Notes: a model not told the origin generated them from the sequence alone. A stretch of DNA of 7,012 nt from Candidatus Symbiobacter sp. (GCA_030054015.1 JASGCR010000114.1:1-7012); one strand, 5' to 3'; counted from the stretch's first letter, positions 1 to 6,300 are shown. Numbers and translations are program-made.

Positions 1-54
1 TACAACCGGACAGACCTCGTGCTATAGAACCGGACATATCACGTGTTCGTGACA
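1..54. repeat. Two 21-bp direct repeats, possible insertion-sequence end
   Basis: Two copies of a 21-bp unit lie at 1-21 and 25-45 and match at 17 of 21 positions; both contain AACCGGACA. Read on the minus strand the segment starts TGTCACGAACACG at position 54 and runs into the two repeats, leaving the window at its left edge. A TGT tip followed by tandem internal repeats is the usual form of an end bound by a DDE-type transposase of the retroviral-integrase kind. The repeats are seen directly. That they form an IS end is inference, because no transposase gene is in the window. Confidence 0.4.
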
Positions 55-70
55 GAAATTTATTCCAATC

Positions 71-118
71 CAATCCTTATTCTGGCCAATCCTTATTCTG
101 GCAAATCTCTAATCTGGC
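71..118. repeat. 16-bp tandem repeat, three units
   Basis: The unit CAATCCTTATTCTGGC occurs identically at 71-86 and 87-102. A third, degenerate unit (12 of 16 positions) follows at 103-118 and overlaps the stop codon and last codons of the hsp20 gene. A partial unit precedes at about 60-70. No function is evident; it may be debris next to the possible IS end on its left. Confidence 0.8.
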
Positions 119-582
119 CTGGTGATGGTCAGCGCGACCTGGTCGTCGCCATTTTTGCTGCGCGTCGTAATCGTGACATATTGCGGGCAAGGCGGCGGCG
201 GGCGGCTCAGCGACAGCACCAACAAGCCCTGCGACAACTCGGCCCGATCAAGCCTGATGTCGTTGCCCAGAATAAAATGGCGTTGAAACTGCCGCGAGGC
301 AATCCCACGATACAAAAAAATCCGCGCCGCTGGGGCATCGCTGGCGTTCTCATCGCTCTTTTTGCCCTGGATGACCAGGTGGTTTTGATCCAACACCACC
401 TTTAATTCCGAGGGCGCAAATCCCGCCACCGCCAAAGTGACCTGTAACTGGTCGCTGCCGATTTGCTCAACATTATAAGGCGGCCAGGATTCCGCCGCAT
501 GTTTGGTTAAATTCTCCAGGCTGCGCTCAACCGACTCAAAGCCAAGCCAGAAACCCGCACCTAACACCGATCTGCCCGACAT
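109..582 (-). CDS. Small heat-shock protein, Hsp20/alpha-crystallin family
   Basis: The 157-residue product is an ATP-independent holdase chaperone of the cytoplasm, expected to form oligomers that bind unfolding proteins and pass them to DnaK/ClpB. The short N-terminal arm (about 1-33) precedes PPYNVE (about 34-39), the usual entry to the alpha-crystallin domain in bacterial IbpA-type proteins. The domain runs to about 126. It contains the strand motif VTLAVAGFAPSEL, the YRGIASRQFQRHF segment, and the conserved Gly-Leu-Leu at 119-121. After a Pro-rich stretch (128-133) the tail carries V136-T137-I138, which can serve as the I/V-x-I/V tail motif docking onto neighbouring subunits. The tail after this is longer and less typical than usual. 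The start is supported by a purine-rich Shine-Dalgarno (GAGGGG, about 592-597) just upstream. No partner gene is adjacent; palindromic repeat DNA lies upstream. Family assignment is firm; the client range is unknown. Confidence 0.93.
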   Translation of the reverse strand: MSGRSVLGAGFWLGFESVERSLENLTKHAAESWPPYNVEQIGSDQLQVTLAVAGFAPSELKVVLDQNHLVIQGKKSDENASDAPAARIFLYRGIASRQFQRHFILGNDIRLDRAELSQGLLVLSLSRPPPPCPQYVTITTRSKNGDDQVALTITRPD

Positions 583-625
583 GTTTGACCCCCCCTCAAG
601 CGGCGAGAGACCCTTCGTCCCAACT

Positions 626-658
626 CATATAACCCAGGCCCGACGGCGCGGCACCAAG
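626..658 (-). promoter_or_regulatory. Possible heat-shock-type promoter for hsp20
   Basis: On the minus strand CTTGGT (653-658) is followed by GTTATAT (627-633), about 44 bp before the start codon. CTTG with a downstream TTATAT-like box resembles promoters used by alphaproteobacterial RpoH. The spacer of about 19-20 bp is longer than usual and the -35 is weak past CTTG. The link to RpoH is inference from the gene's family. No CIRCE element was seen. Confidence 0.25.
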
Positions 659-660
659 AT

Positions 661-926
661 GATATACTCTGTTTCCAAAAGAATTCCGATTTATGCCCCC
701 CCCTTCCTGCTTAGGAAGGGGGGGAAAGCGACGCTTGAGGCGCGAAAGCCCTTAGCGGAGCTAGGGGGGGTTGGTGATGGTAAAAATCTAATTAGAATCA
801 ATAAATTTCACCAACCCCCCCAAGAAAAGCGACGGCTCGTAAGCACTCGCCTCGCTTTTCTATCCCCCCCTTCCTAAGCAGGAAGGGGGGGTCGTAAAGG
901 CGAATTTTTAGGGACACGGAGTATAA
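661..926. repeat. Outer inverted repeat (D arms) enclosing core element A1
   Basis: The flanks of core A1 are imperfect inverted copies of each other. The left flank read on the minus strand (about 690 down to 661) and the right flank (about 893-926) align over roughly 35 bases without gaps, with about three quarters identical; both contain GAATT and GAGTATA. This makes a composite element of about 266 bp. Unlike the other A cores in the window, this one is not bracketed by the AGGAAGGTCTGA arms. The left arm lies just upstream of the candidate hsp20 promoter, so its arrival may have altered that promoter. Confidence 0.6.
696..891. repeat. Palindromic core element A1
   Basis: The element is bounded by two hairpins, at 697-724 and 864-891, that are reverse complements of each other; each has a 12-bp stem of CCCCCCCTTCCT with loop GCTT or AAGC. 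In the middle, GGGGGGGTTGGTGA (764-777) pairs with 808-821. Between the terminal hairpins and this central stem lie two arms. The right arm folds on AGAAAAGCG / CGCTTTTCT (about 823-861). The left arm (725-763) matches the right arm of copy A2 in reverse orientation, so A1 is inverted relative to A2. An open frame across this area (503-877) reads mainly palindrome and is not a gene. Confidence 0.85.
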
Positions 927-941
927 CAGATTATGCTGTCC
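912..941 (-). terminator. Weak stem-loop downstream of the SnoaL-like gene
   Basis: GGACA (912-916) pairs with TGTCC (937-941). Inside, AGTATAA pairs with TTATGCT through one G-U pair. It lies about 70 bp beyond the stop codon of the minus-strand gene. There is no T-run after the stem in that direction, so a terminator role is only possible. It overlaps the right D arm and may simply be part of that repeat. Confidence 0.2.
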
Positions 942-1010
942 GATAGCTTATATGGGTACGCTGTGGCAAAATGACAAGGGTTGGGGCATCAAGAATGGCC
1001 GCAAGCGGAT

Positions 1011-1463
1011 TTAGGTCAAATTGGTAGGCGTTTCGGGCAGGGTTGACGAATGGTGGGTCATAATCTTCCATTCGCCATTTTCCTGGTGGTAAATAAAGGT
1101 AAAACGCGCCCATAAATTATCGGTTTTGCCATCTTTATCGAGGGTAAAGACATAAATCCCCGACCGCACCGCAACATTGCCGCCAAAATGATGCAAAATC
1201 GATTGCACGACGCGCAATTTCGGCATACGCTGAAACAGCATCTCGAAATAGGCGCGGATGCGGTCGTGATCGGTGCGCAGCTCGCTCGAAATGGTTGGCA
1301 ATAACACGGCGCGATCGGCATAAAGCGAGACGACCCTTTCCAGATCATGTTGGTTTAACGCCGCCGCCCATTTATCCAACAAAGCCATAATCTCGGCCTC
1401 GGCCTCGGTCACCTCGTGTTCGACGGCAAGATCGGGTGTGTCGATCAAAGTAGAGAAAGGCAT
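1011..1463 (-). CDS. SnoaL-like / DUF4440 (SgcJ/EcaC-type) protein
   Basis: The 150-residue protein belongs to the NTF2-like superfamily and closely resembles proteins annotated as SgcJ/EcaC family or CaMKII-association-domain proteins. These are small cone-shaped alpha+beta folds, usually dimers with a hydrophobic pocket. The residues seen are an N-terminal helix (EAEIMALLDKWAAALNQHD, about 22-40), the typical VVSLYADRAVLLPT stretch (about 44-57), a second helix with FEMLFQRMP (about 73-81), and a C-terminal strand pair with ARFTFIYHQENGEWKIMTHHSS (to about 141). The closing HHSS-(T/A)-(L/M)-PE form is typical of this subgroup. The annotation as an oxidoreductase is inherited by name; no cofactor-binding motif is visible, so no reaction is claimed. 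The start is set by GGAG (1469-1472) five bases upstream. The gene stands alone and diverges from the DUF2076 gene. Confidence 0.88.
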   Translation of the reverse strand: MPFSTLIDTPDLAVEHEVTEAEAEIMALLDKWAAALNQHDLERVVSLYADRAVLLPTISSELRTDHDRIRAYFEMLFQRMPKLRVVQSILHHFGGNVAVRSGIYVFTLDKDGKTDNLWARFTFIYHQENGEWKIMTHHSSTLPETPTNLT

Positions 1464-1508
1464 GGAATCTCCATCATATTTGATTGATTCGGCATATTGG
1501 CAAGTGTT

Positions 1509-1537
1509 TTTATAATGAATTTACGTGCTGTTTACAA
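1509..1537 (-). promoter_or_regulatory. Sigma-70-type promoter for the SnoaL-like gene
   Basis: On the minus strand TTGTAA (1532-1537) and TATAAA (1509-1514) are separated by exactly 17 bp. Transcription would begin near 1502 and give a leader of about 40 bases with the GGAG ribosome site at its end. This is the best-formed promoter in the window, but it is predicted from sequence only. Confidence 0.55.
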
Positions 1538-1594
1538 CCCTTTGCTCATAGACCTTGAAATTTAAGAGCGAACCATCCATCTATCATAAAGATG

Positions 1595-1603
1595 TGATAT
1601 GAT
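1595..1603 (+). promoter_or_regulatory. Possible extended -10 promoter for the DUF2076 gene
   Basis: TGATATGAT at 1595-1603 fits an extended -10 (TG, one base, TATGAT). No good -35 lies 17 bp upstream. A start near 1610 would give a leader of about 60 bases. That leader contains a short stem CCGCA / TGCGG (1619-1634), and the heptamer AACGTCA occurs on either side of the stem, at 1604-1610 and 1641-1647. A role for these sites is speculative. Confidence 0.35.
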
Positions 1604-1669
1604 AACGTCACGTCTGTGCCGCATCGATGTGCGGTCTGCCAACGTCATAAGTGCCATAGGAGAGATAAC

Positions 1670-2560
1670 ATGACTCGTGATGAATCTGTGATGATTGAAA
1701 GTTTGTTTTCCCGTCTCGCCGCCGCCGACCCGTCGGGGAAAAACGCGGCCGCCAAAGAGGGACAGGAGATAGATGCCGAGGCCTGGCAACTGATCCAGGC
1801 CAAGCTGGCCGCTCACCCCCAGGCCGCTTATCTGTTGGTGCAGACCGTGTTGGTGCAAGAACAAGCCCTCAAAGGCTGGCAAGAGCGGGTGCAACAACTC
1901 GAAACGGAAAAATCGGCGGGCAATTATAAAGCCGCCCCGGCTTTAATGCCGCAAATGCCGCCTTCTCCCAATAATGCGCCCACGGCGTCATTATGGCGGC
2001 GTTCCCGGCCTGCGTTCAACGCCGGCCCCGCGGGCGGGAATTACGACTCGCCGCCTGGCTATGGGCAGCCGATGGGGGGTGGCTATGGTCAACCGATGGG
2101 GGGCGGATTTGGGCAGCCGATGGGGGGCGGATTTGGGCAGCCGATGGGGGGCGGCTATGGTCAGCCGATGGGGGGCTATGGTCAACCGATGGGCGGCGGC
2201 TTTGGTGGCGGGGGCTTCCTCAGATCGGCCCTGACCACGGCGGCCGGTGTGGCGGGCGGGATGCTGCTTTACCAGGGCGTTTCCAGCATGTTTTCGTCGC
2301 ATTCCGGGGCGGGCGCGGAGAGCGGTGCTTCCTCAGCCAATCACGAGTCCGCCTCCGCCCCCGCCCAAGACAGCAATAATTATTCCGAAGTGGGTAATTA
2401 TGGCGGTGCCGATGGCGGCGGCGAAATTTCACCCGCCAGCGCCTATGACCAGGGCGGTTATAACGGAGGCGATTACGGTCAAATCAATGACACCTCTTCC
2501 GATTGGGGCGGCGGATTTGGCGGCGGCGATTTCGGCGGCGGCGATTTCGGCGAGGTGTGA
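1670..2560 (+). CDS. DUF2076 domain-containing protein
   Basis: The chosen start gives 296 residues and is preceded by AGGAGA (1658-1663) at six bases; an upstream in-frame ATG at 1616 lacks such a site. The N-terminal part (about 1-82) is helical, with the family's characteristic YLLVQTVLVQEQAL followed by a likely coiled coil ending in RVQQLETE. A Pro/Ala/Met-rich linker leads to six copies of (Y/F)GQPMGG-type repeats at residues 130-176. FLRSALTTAAGVAGGMLLYQ (183-202) is a Gly/Ala-rich hydrophobic helix that could insert in or lie on a membrane. The remainder is Ser/Asn/Gly/Asp-rich and ends in GGGDFGGGDFGEV, the acidic Gly tail usual for DUF2076. The family's function is not established; it resembles self-associating or membrane-apposed low-complexity proteins. 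The gene is single and diverges from the SnoaL-like gene. Confidence 0.9.
   Translation: MTRDESVMIESLFSRLAAADPSGKNAAAKEGQEIDAEAWQLIQAKLAAHPQAAYLLVQTVLVQEQALKGWQERVQQLETEKSAGNYKAAPALMPQMPPSPNNAPTASLWRRSRPAFNAGPAGGNYDSPPGYGQPMGGGYGQPMGGGFGQPMGGGFGQPMGGGYGQPMGGYGQPMGGGFGGGGFLRSALTTAAGVAGGMLLYQGVSSMFSSHSGAGAESGASSANHESASAPAQDSNNYSEVGNYGGADGGGEISPASAYDQGGYNGGDYGQINDTSSDWGGGFGGGDFGGGDFGEV
2057..2197 (+). repeat. 24-bp in-frame tandem repeat, six units
   Basis: The units start at 2057, 2081, 2105, 2129, 2153 and 2174; the fifth is 21 bp because one Gly codon is absent. Each encodes G-(Y/F)-G-Q-P-M-G-(G). Units three and four are identical at every base, including third positions, which suggests recent duplication by slippage. 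Copy number may vary between strains, changing the length of the flexible Gly/Gln/Pro/Met segment without breaking the frame. Confidence 0.95.
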
Positions 2561-2563
2561 GGG

Positions 2564-2601
2564 GGGGAGGTCTAGATTTGTAAATCCACGCTGACCTCCC
2601 C
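2564..2601 (+). terminator. Stem-loop just after the DUF2076 stop codon
   Basis: GGGGAGGTC (2564-2572) pairs with GACCTCCCC (2593-2601), and an inner GATTT / AAATC (2575-2586) can pair as well. It begins four bases after the stop codon. The right strand of the stem is also the left boundary hairpin of core A3. There is no T-run, so it could protect the 3' end or act as a weak terminator, or be only part of the repeat. Confidence 0.35.
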
Positions 2602-2781
2602 TTCCCGAAGGGAGGGGAGGATAGAAAACCTTAGCGACTGCGAGCGTAGCGAAGCAGGCGCGTTAGGTTTTCTTGGTGGGGTTGGTACTTGGGTGTTTTA
2701 AAGCCCAACCCCACCAAGTCTCGCTAAGCTGCTTCGCAGCTAAGCTCGACTATCCTCCCCTCCCTACGGGAAGGGGAGGTC
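2593..2781. repeat. Palindromic core element A3
   Basis: This shares the plan of A1 and A2 with different bases. The boundary hairpins at 2595-2620 and 2754-2779 are reverse complements at 25 of 26 positions and carry CCTCCCC in place of the C7 run; GAC and GTC extend the ends. The central stem CTTGGTGGGGTTGG (2672-2685) pairs perfectly with 2705-2718. The left arm folds on AGAAAACC / GGTTTTCT, and the right arm holds the hairpin AGCTGC / GCAGCT. The orientation is that of A2. Confidence 0.85.
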
Positions 2782-2797
2782 ATCATTGTTTTTCGCC

Positions 2798-2832
2798 TTA
2801 ATCAGACCTTCCTAAAGGAACCTCTGAACAAG
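2798..2832. repeat. Junction palindrome B1
   Basis: TTAATCAGACCTTCCT is followed by AA and a degenerate reverse complement AGGAACCTCTGAACAA. It is the back-to-back meeting of the right outer arm of the A3 unit and the left outer arm of the C1 unit. Confidence 0.8.
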
Positions 2833-2852
2833 TCTCAAAAACAAAAAAAATG

Positions 2853-2955
2853 GCATTTGCGAGCGGTTGCATCGCAACCGCGAAGCAATCCAGTAGCATC
2901 CTGAAATTGCTAGATTTTTCTGGATAAGCGATGCGGCTGCGCCGCTCGCAAATGC
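2853..2955. repeat. Palindromic core element C1
   Basis: The ends GCATTTGCGAGCGG (2853-2866) and 2942-2955 are perfect 14-bp inverted repeats. Inside are hairpins CGGTTGC / GCAACCG (2864-2880) and GCGGC / GCCGC (2933-2945), and a central pair ATCCAG / CTGGAT (2888-2925). The phrases TTGCGAGCG and GAAGCAATCCAG belong to a repeat type widespread in bacterial genomes, with ends like GTCATTGCGAG and middle GAAGCAATCCAG. The core is unrelated in sequence to the A elements. Confidence 0.8.
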
Positions 2956-2979
2956 GCGTCTCTTTTGGCAAATGAGATA

Positions 2980-3015
2980 CTTAATCAGACCTTCCTAAAG
3001 GAAGGTCTGATTAAG
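2980..3015. repeat. Junction palindrome B2 (perfect)
   Basis: CTTAATCAGACCTTCCT (2980-2996), AA, then the exact 17-base reverse complement (2999-3015). It is the best-preserved copy of the B palindrome and marks the junction between the C1 unit and the unit with the single hairpin. Confidence 0.9.
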
Positions 3016-3031
3016 GCGAAAAAATCTCTGA

Positions 3032-3055
3032 CCCCCCCTTCTAAAGAAGGGGGGG
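3032..3055. repeat. Single A-type boundary hairpin
   Basis: CCCCCCCTTCT (3032-3042), AA, then the exact reverse complement (3045-3055). It matches the boundary hairpins of A1 and A2 but stands alone, with no central stem or second hairpin. It is bracketed by B arms like the full elements, with a similar left spacer (GGCGAAAAAATCTCTGA), so it is best read as a collapsed A core. Confidence 0.75.
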
Positions 3056-3064
3056 TAAAACAAG

Positions 3065-3101
3065 ACTTATCCGGACTTTCCTTAGGAAGGTCTGAACAAG
3101 T
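3065..3101. repeat. Junction palindrome B3
   Basis: ACTTATCCGGACTTTCCT meets AGGAAGGTCTGAACAAGT about a TA centre. The left half is degenerate and the right half is intact. It joins the single-hairpin unit to the C2 unit. Confidence 0.8.
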
Positions 3102-3106
3102 AGTCG

Positions 3107-3283
3107 GAGTGTCATTCTGAACGTCGCCGCGCTTGGCTTTTGCTTTAGCAAAAGCCTTAGCAAGGCAAGTGAAGAATCCAGAAAAATTCAGAAAATTCAA
3201 CGGTTTCTGGCTTTTCTGGATTCTTCGGTAAGAATGCTTAACCGCGCTAAAGCGCGGAGCATTCTAACCTCAGAATGACACTC
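3107..3283. repeat. Palindromic core element C2
   Basis: The 14-bp ends GAGTGTCATTCTGA (3107-3120) and 3270-3283 are perfect inverted repeats. Three stems lie inside: GGCTTTTGCT / AGCAAAAGCC (3135-3156), GAAGAATCCAGAAAA with 3212-3226, and AGAATGCT plus CCGCGCT closing at 3265. The element can form a four-way cruciform. The phrases GTCATTCTGA and GAAGAATCCAG are typical of a repeat type seen across many bacteria. Confidence 0.85.
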
Positions 3284-3288
3284 TTAGA

Positions 3289-3306
3289 ACTTGTTCAGAC
3301 CTTCCT
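3289..3306. repeat. Half-site B4
   Basis: ACTTGTTCAGACCTTCCT at 3289-3306 is a single right-hand B arm, inverted relative to the arm at 3089-3101. It closes the C2 unit 34 bp before the RND start codon; no mirrored arm follows. Confidence 0.8.
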
Positions 3307-3336
3307 TTGAAAAAAAGAGTATCGTAAAAGTACATA
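3307..3336 (+). promoter_or_regulatory. Possible promoter giving a leaderless RND transcript
   Basis: TTGAAA (3307-3312) and TACATA (3331-3336) are 18 bp apart, which would place the transcript start at or within a few bases of the ATG at 3341. No convincing Shine-Dalgarno precedes this ATG. The -10 is poor (three of six consensus bases), so this is tentative. The -35 abuts the B4 repeat arm. Confidence 0.25.
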
Positions 3337-3340
3337 CCCC

Positions 3341-6300
3341 ATGCCATTGAGCGCAAAATTTATCACCCGCCCGATAGCCACCGCGCTCATCATGACATTT
3401 ATATTGGTGGCGGGGATGGTGGCCTATCGCTTTTTGGGGGTGGCGACGTTGCCGGCGGTGGATTTACCGACGGTGCGGGTGGTGGCGCAATTGGCGGGAG
3501 CGTCGCCGGATACGATGGCGAAAGCGGTGGCGGTGCCGCTGGAGCGGCGATTGGGGGTGATTGCTGGCCTTGATGAAATGACCTCGGTCAGCGGGCAGGG
3601 CGCGACCACGATTTATCTGCAATTTACCACCGACCGCAGTTCGGACATGGCGGCCCTGGATGTGAATTCGGCGGTGAATGCCACCATGCCCTATTTGCCC
3701 GCCGATATGCTGACCCGCCCCAGCATCCGGGTGGCGAATCCGAACATGATTCCGGTCGTGATTATGGCATTGACCAGCAACGAAACCGCGCCCTCGGCAT
3801 TGTATGATTATGCCGATACGGTGATAGCGCAAAAAATGCTGCAACTGCCTGGGGTTGCCGATGTGATTATCAATGGCGCGGAAAAATTCGCCTTGCGCGT
3901 CGCGGTCAATCCGTCCAGCCTGGCGTCCCTAGGCCTGTCGCTTACCGATGTGAGACAGGCGGTGCAATCCGCCAATATGCTGACGCCGCTGGGCGCGCTG
4001 GAGGGGGGGGATAAATCCTCTCTGATCGAAGCCGACACCCAGCTCACCACGGCGGAGGCACTGCGCCAGGTGACCATTCCGGTTGAGAAGGCCCGAACCC
4101 TAGGTTCGATCACCGCCAATACCCATACCCAAACCCAAAGCCAGCAATTGATCCGCCAGAATCAAGGCTTTGTCAATCTTGCCACGGTTGCCGATGTGAC
4201 GGCGGGGGTTGCCAACCGCAATATGGTGGGATGGTATAACAACCGTCGGGCCGTGTTGCTCATGGTTTTGAAACGCCCCAATGCCAATGTGGTTGAAACG
4301 GCGGATGCCATCAAAGCCGCCCTGCCAGACATCCAAAAATCTTTGCCCAAAAGCGTTGATCTCACCATTTTATCCGACCGCACCGCGACCATCCGTTCCG
4401 GCCTTGAGCATTTACAGGGTACTTTGCTGCTGACCACGGTACTGGTCGTGATGTCCATGTTGCTGTTTTTGCGGCGATTGGGGGCGGCCTTGATTCCGGC
4501 GGCGGCGATACCAGTGTCGGTGGCGGGTACCTTTATCGTCATGTATTTCCTGGATTATACCCTGGATAATTTGTCGCTAATGGCCCTGACGGTGGCGACC
4601 GGATTTATCGTCGATGATGCGATTATTATGGTCGAAAACATCACAAGATGGCGCGAGCGAGGCTATGGCGCGATTGAGGCCGCCAAACAAGGATCAAGGC
4701 AAATACTTTTTACGATTATATCGATGACCTGCTCGCTCATTGCGGTGTTTTTGCCGATATTATTTATGGGTGGCATAGCGGGCAAGTTTTTCCGCGCCTT
4801 TGGCGTGACCATTTCGACCGCGATAGTGATTTCGGCTTTGGTGTCGCTCACCCTTACCCCGATGCTGAGTGCCTATTTCTTGGGCAGCGACCGCGATGAT
4901 GCCGACCGCCGCGCCCAGCATTCTACCCGGCATCCCGCCAGGCATCCCGCCTGGTATCCCGCCTGGCATATTTGGCAAAAATATTGGCGCGTCATCTCCC
5001 GCAAAATGAGCGATGGGTGGGATGGGATGGTAAGGGTCTATGGCGAGATGCTGGCGCAATTTTTGACCTATCGCAAATTGTCGCTGTTGCTGAGTTTTGT
5101 GATCGCCGCGGTGACGGTGTATCTCTATATTTTGGTACCCAAAGATTTCGCGCCGACCCAAGATTCGCCCGTGATTATGGCCACGGCCGAGGGGCCGCCC
5201 GACATCTCCTTTGCCGCCATGGCCGAGCGGCAAGCCGCGGTGGGGCGCATGGTGATGGCCGATCCGGCGGTGGAGAATTTCAGTTCATTCGTCGGCGGTG
5301 GGGGATCGAATAGCGGTAATTTTTACATCAACCTCAAAGACCGCGCCCTCCGCGATGACTCAAGCGTGGTTGCGCGACGGTTGAATGAGAAAATGCGCCA
5401 GGTCACCGGCATTGCGGTTTTTTTCAAATCAGCTTCGGATTTCCAGCGCGGGGCGCGGGCGTCCAAGGGTTTGTATCAATATAGTTTAACCGGCAGCGAT
5501 GCCGCCCAGGTAAACCTGGCCGCCAAAAAACTGAGCGAAAAATTCAAGACCCTGGCGCAATTGCGTGATGTCGATACCGACCAACAAAATGGCGACAAAC
5601 AATTCACCCTGCAAATCCTGCGCGATGCGGCGAGCCAACATAATGTTTCGGTACGAAATATTGACGATGCTTTGTATAATGCGTTTGGGCAGCGTCCGAT
5701 TTCGCTCTTTTACACCCCGATCAATTTTTACCGCATTGTGTTGGAAATGGACCCAGGCCTCCAAGATGATCTGACCTGGTTGCAACAATTACCGGTGCGC
5801 AGCGATGATGGGGCGCATACGGTACCCTTGTCCTCGGTGACCAAAACCATTGTTAATTCGGCTCCGGTGGCGATTACCCATCAAAATGCGTCCCTGACCG
5901 TGACGGTGACTTTTAACCTGGCCGAGAAAATGTCGCTGTCCGACGCGACCAAAGCCATCGACCAGGCCTTGTCCGAGATTTCCCTGCCCTATGGTGTGGT
6001 GGGGTCTTATGCGGGAGACCTTTTGCAATATCGGCAAAATGGCAATAACCAATTATTGGCGTTATTGGCGGCGATTCTGGTGGTGTATTTGGTGCTGGGC
6101 ATTTTATATGAAAGCTATGCCCAGCCTTTGACTATTTTATCGACCATCCCCAGTGCCGGTTTGGGAGCATTGCTGGCCTTGATTATCACCGGCACGCCCT
6201 TTTCGCTGTTTGCCATGATTGGCATTTTGCTGTTGGTGGGTATCGCCAAGAAAAACGCCATTATGATGGTCGATTTCGCCCTCGAAGCCCGTTTGCAGCG

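Noticed and set aside
43..405. Open frame of 120 codons on the plus strand
   Set aside because: It lies opposite the hsp20 gene, has no ribosome site, and its product resembles no family; hsp20 on the other strand is clear.
583..640. ROSE-type RNA thermometer in the hsp20 leader
   Set aside because: Such thermometers are common before alphaproteobacterial hsp20 genes, but I could not find a convincing strand that pairs with the Shine-Dalgarno.
503..877. Open frame of 124 codons on the plus strand
   Set aside because: It reads through the hsp20 start and the A1 palindrome; its product is dictated by the repeat and has no domain features.
1974..2594. Several overlapping frames on both strands over the DUF2076 repeat
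   Set aside because: The Gly-rich 24-bp repeat keeps other frames open; their products are only the repeat read out of phase.
2985..3200. Minus-strand frame of 71 codons across B2, the single hairpin and B3
   Set aside because: It is composed entirely of palindromic repeat sequence and has no ribosome site.
2568..3306. CRISPR-like array
   Set aside because: The B palindromes are unevenly spaced, the material between them is itself palindromic, and no cas gene is present.
4760..5233. Antisense frame of 157 codons within the RND gene
   Set aside because: It is on the reverse strand of conserved transporter sequence; its His/Gly/Arg-rich product is typical of antisense translation.
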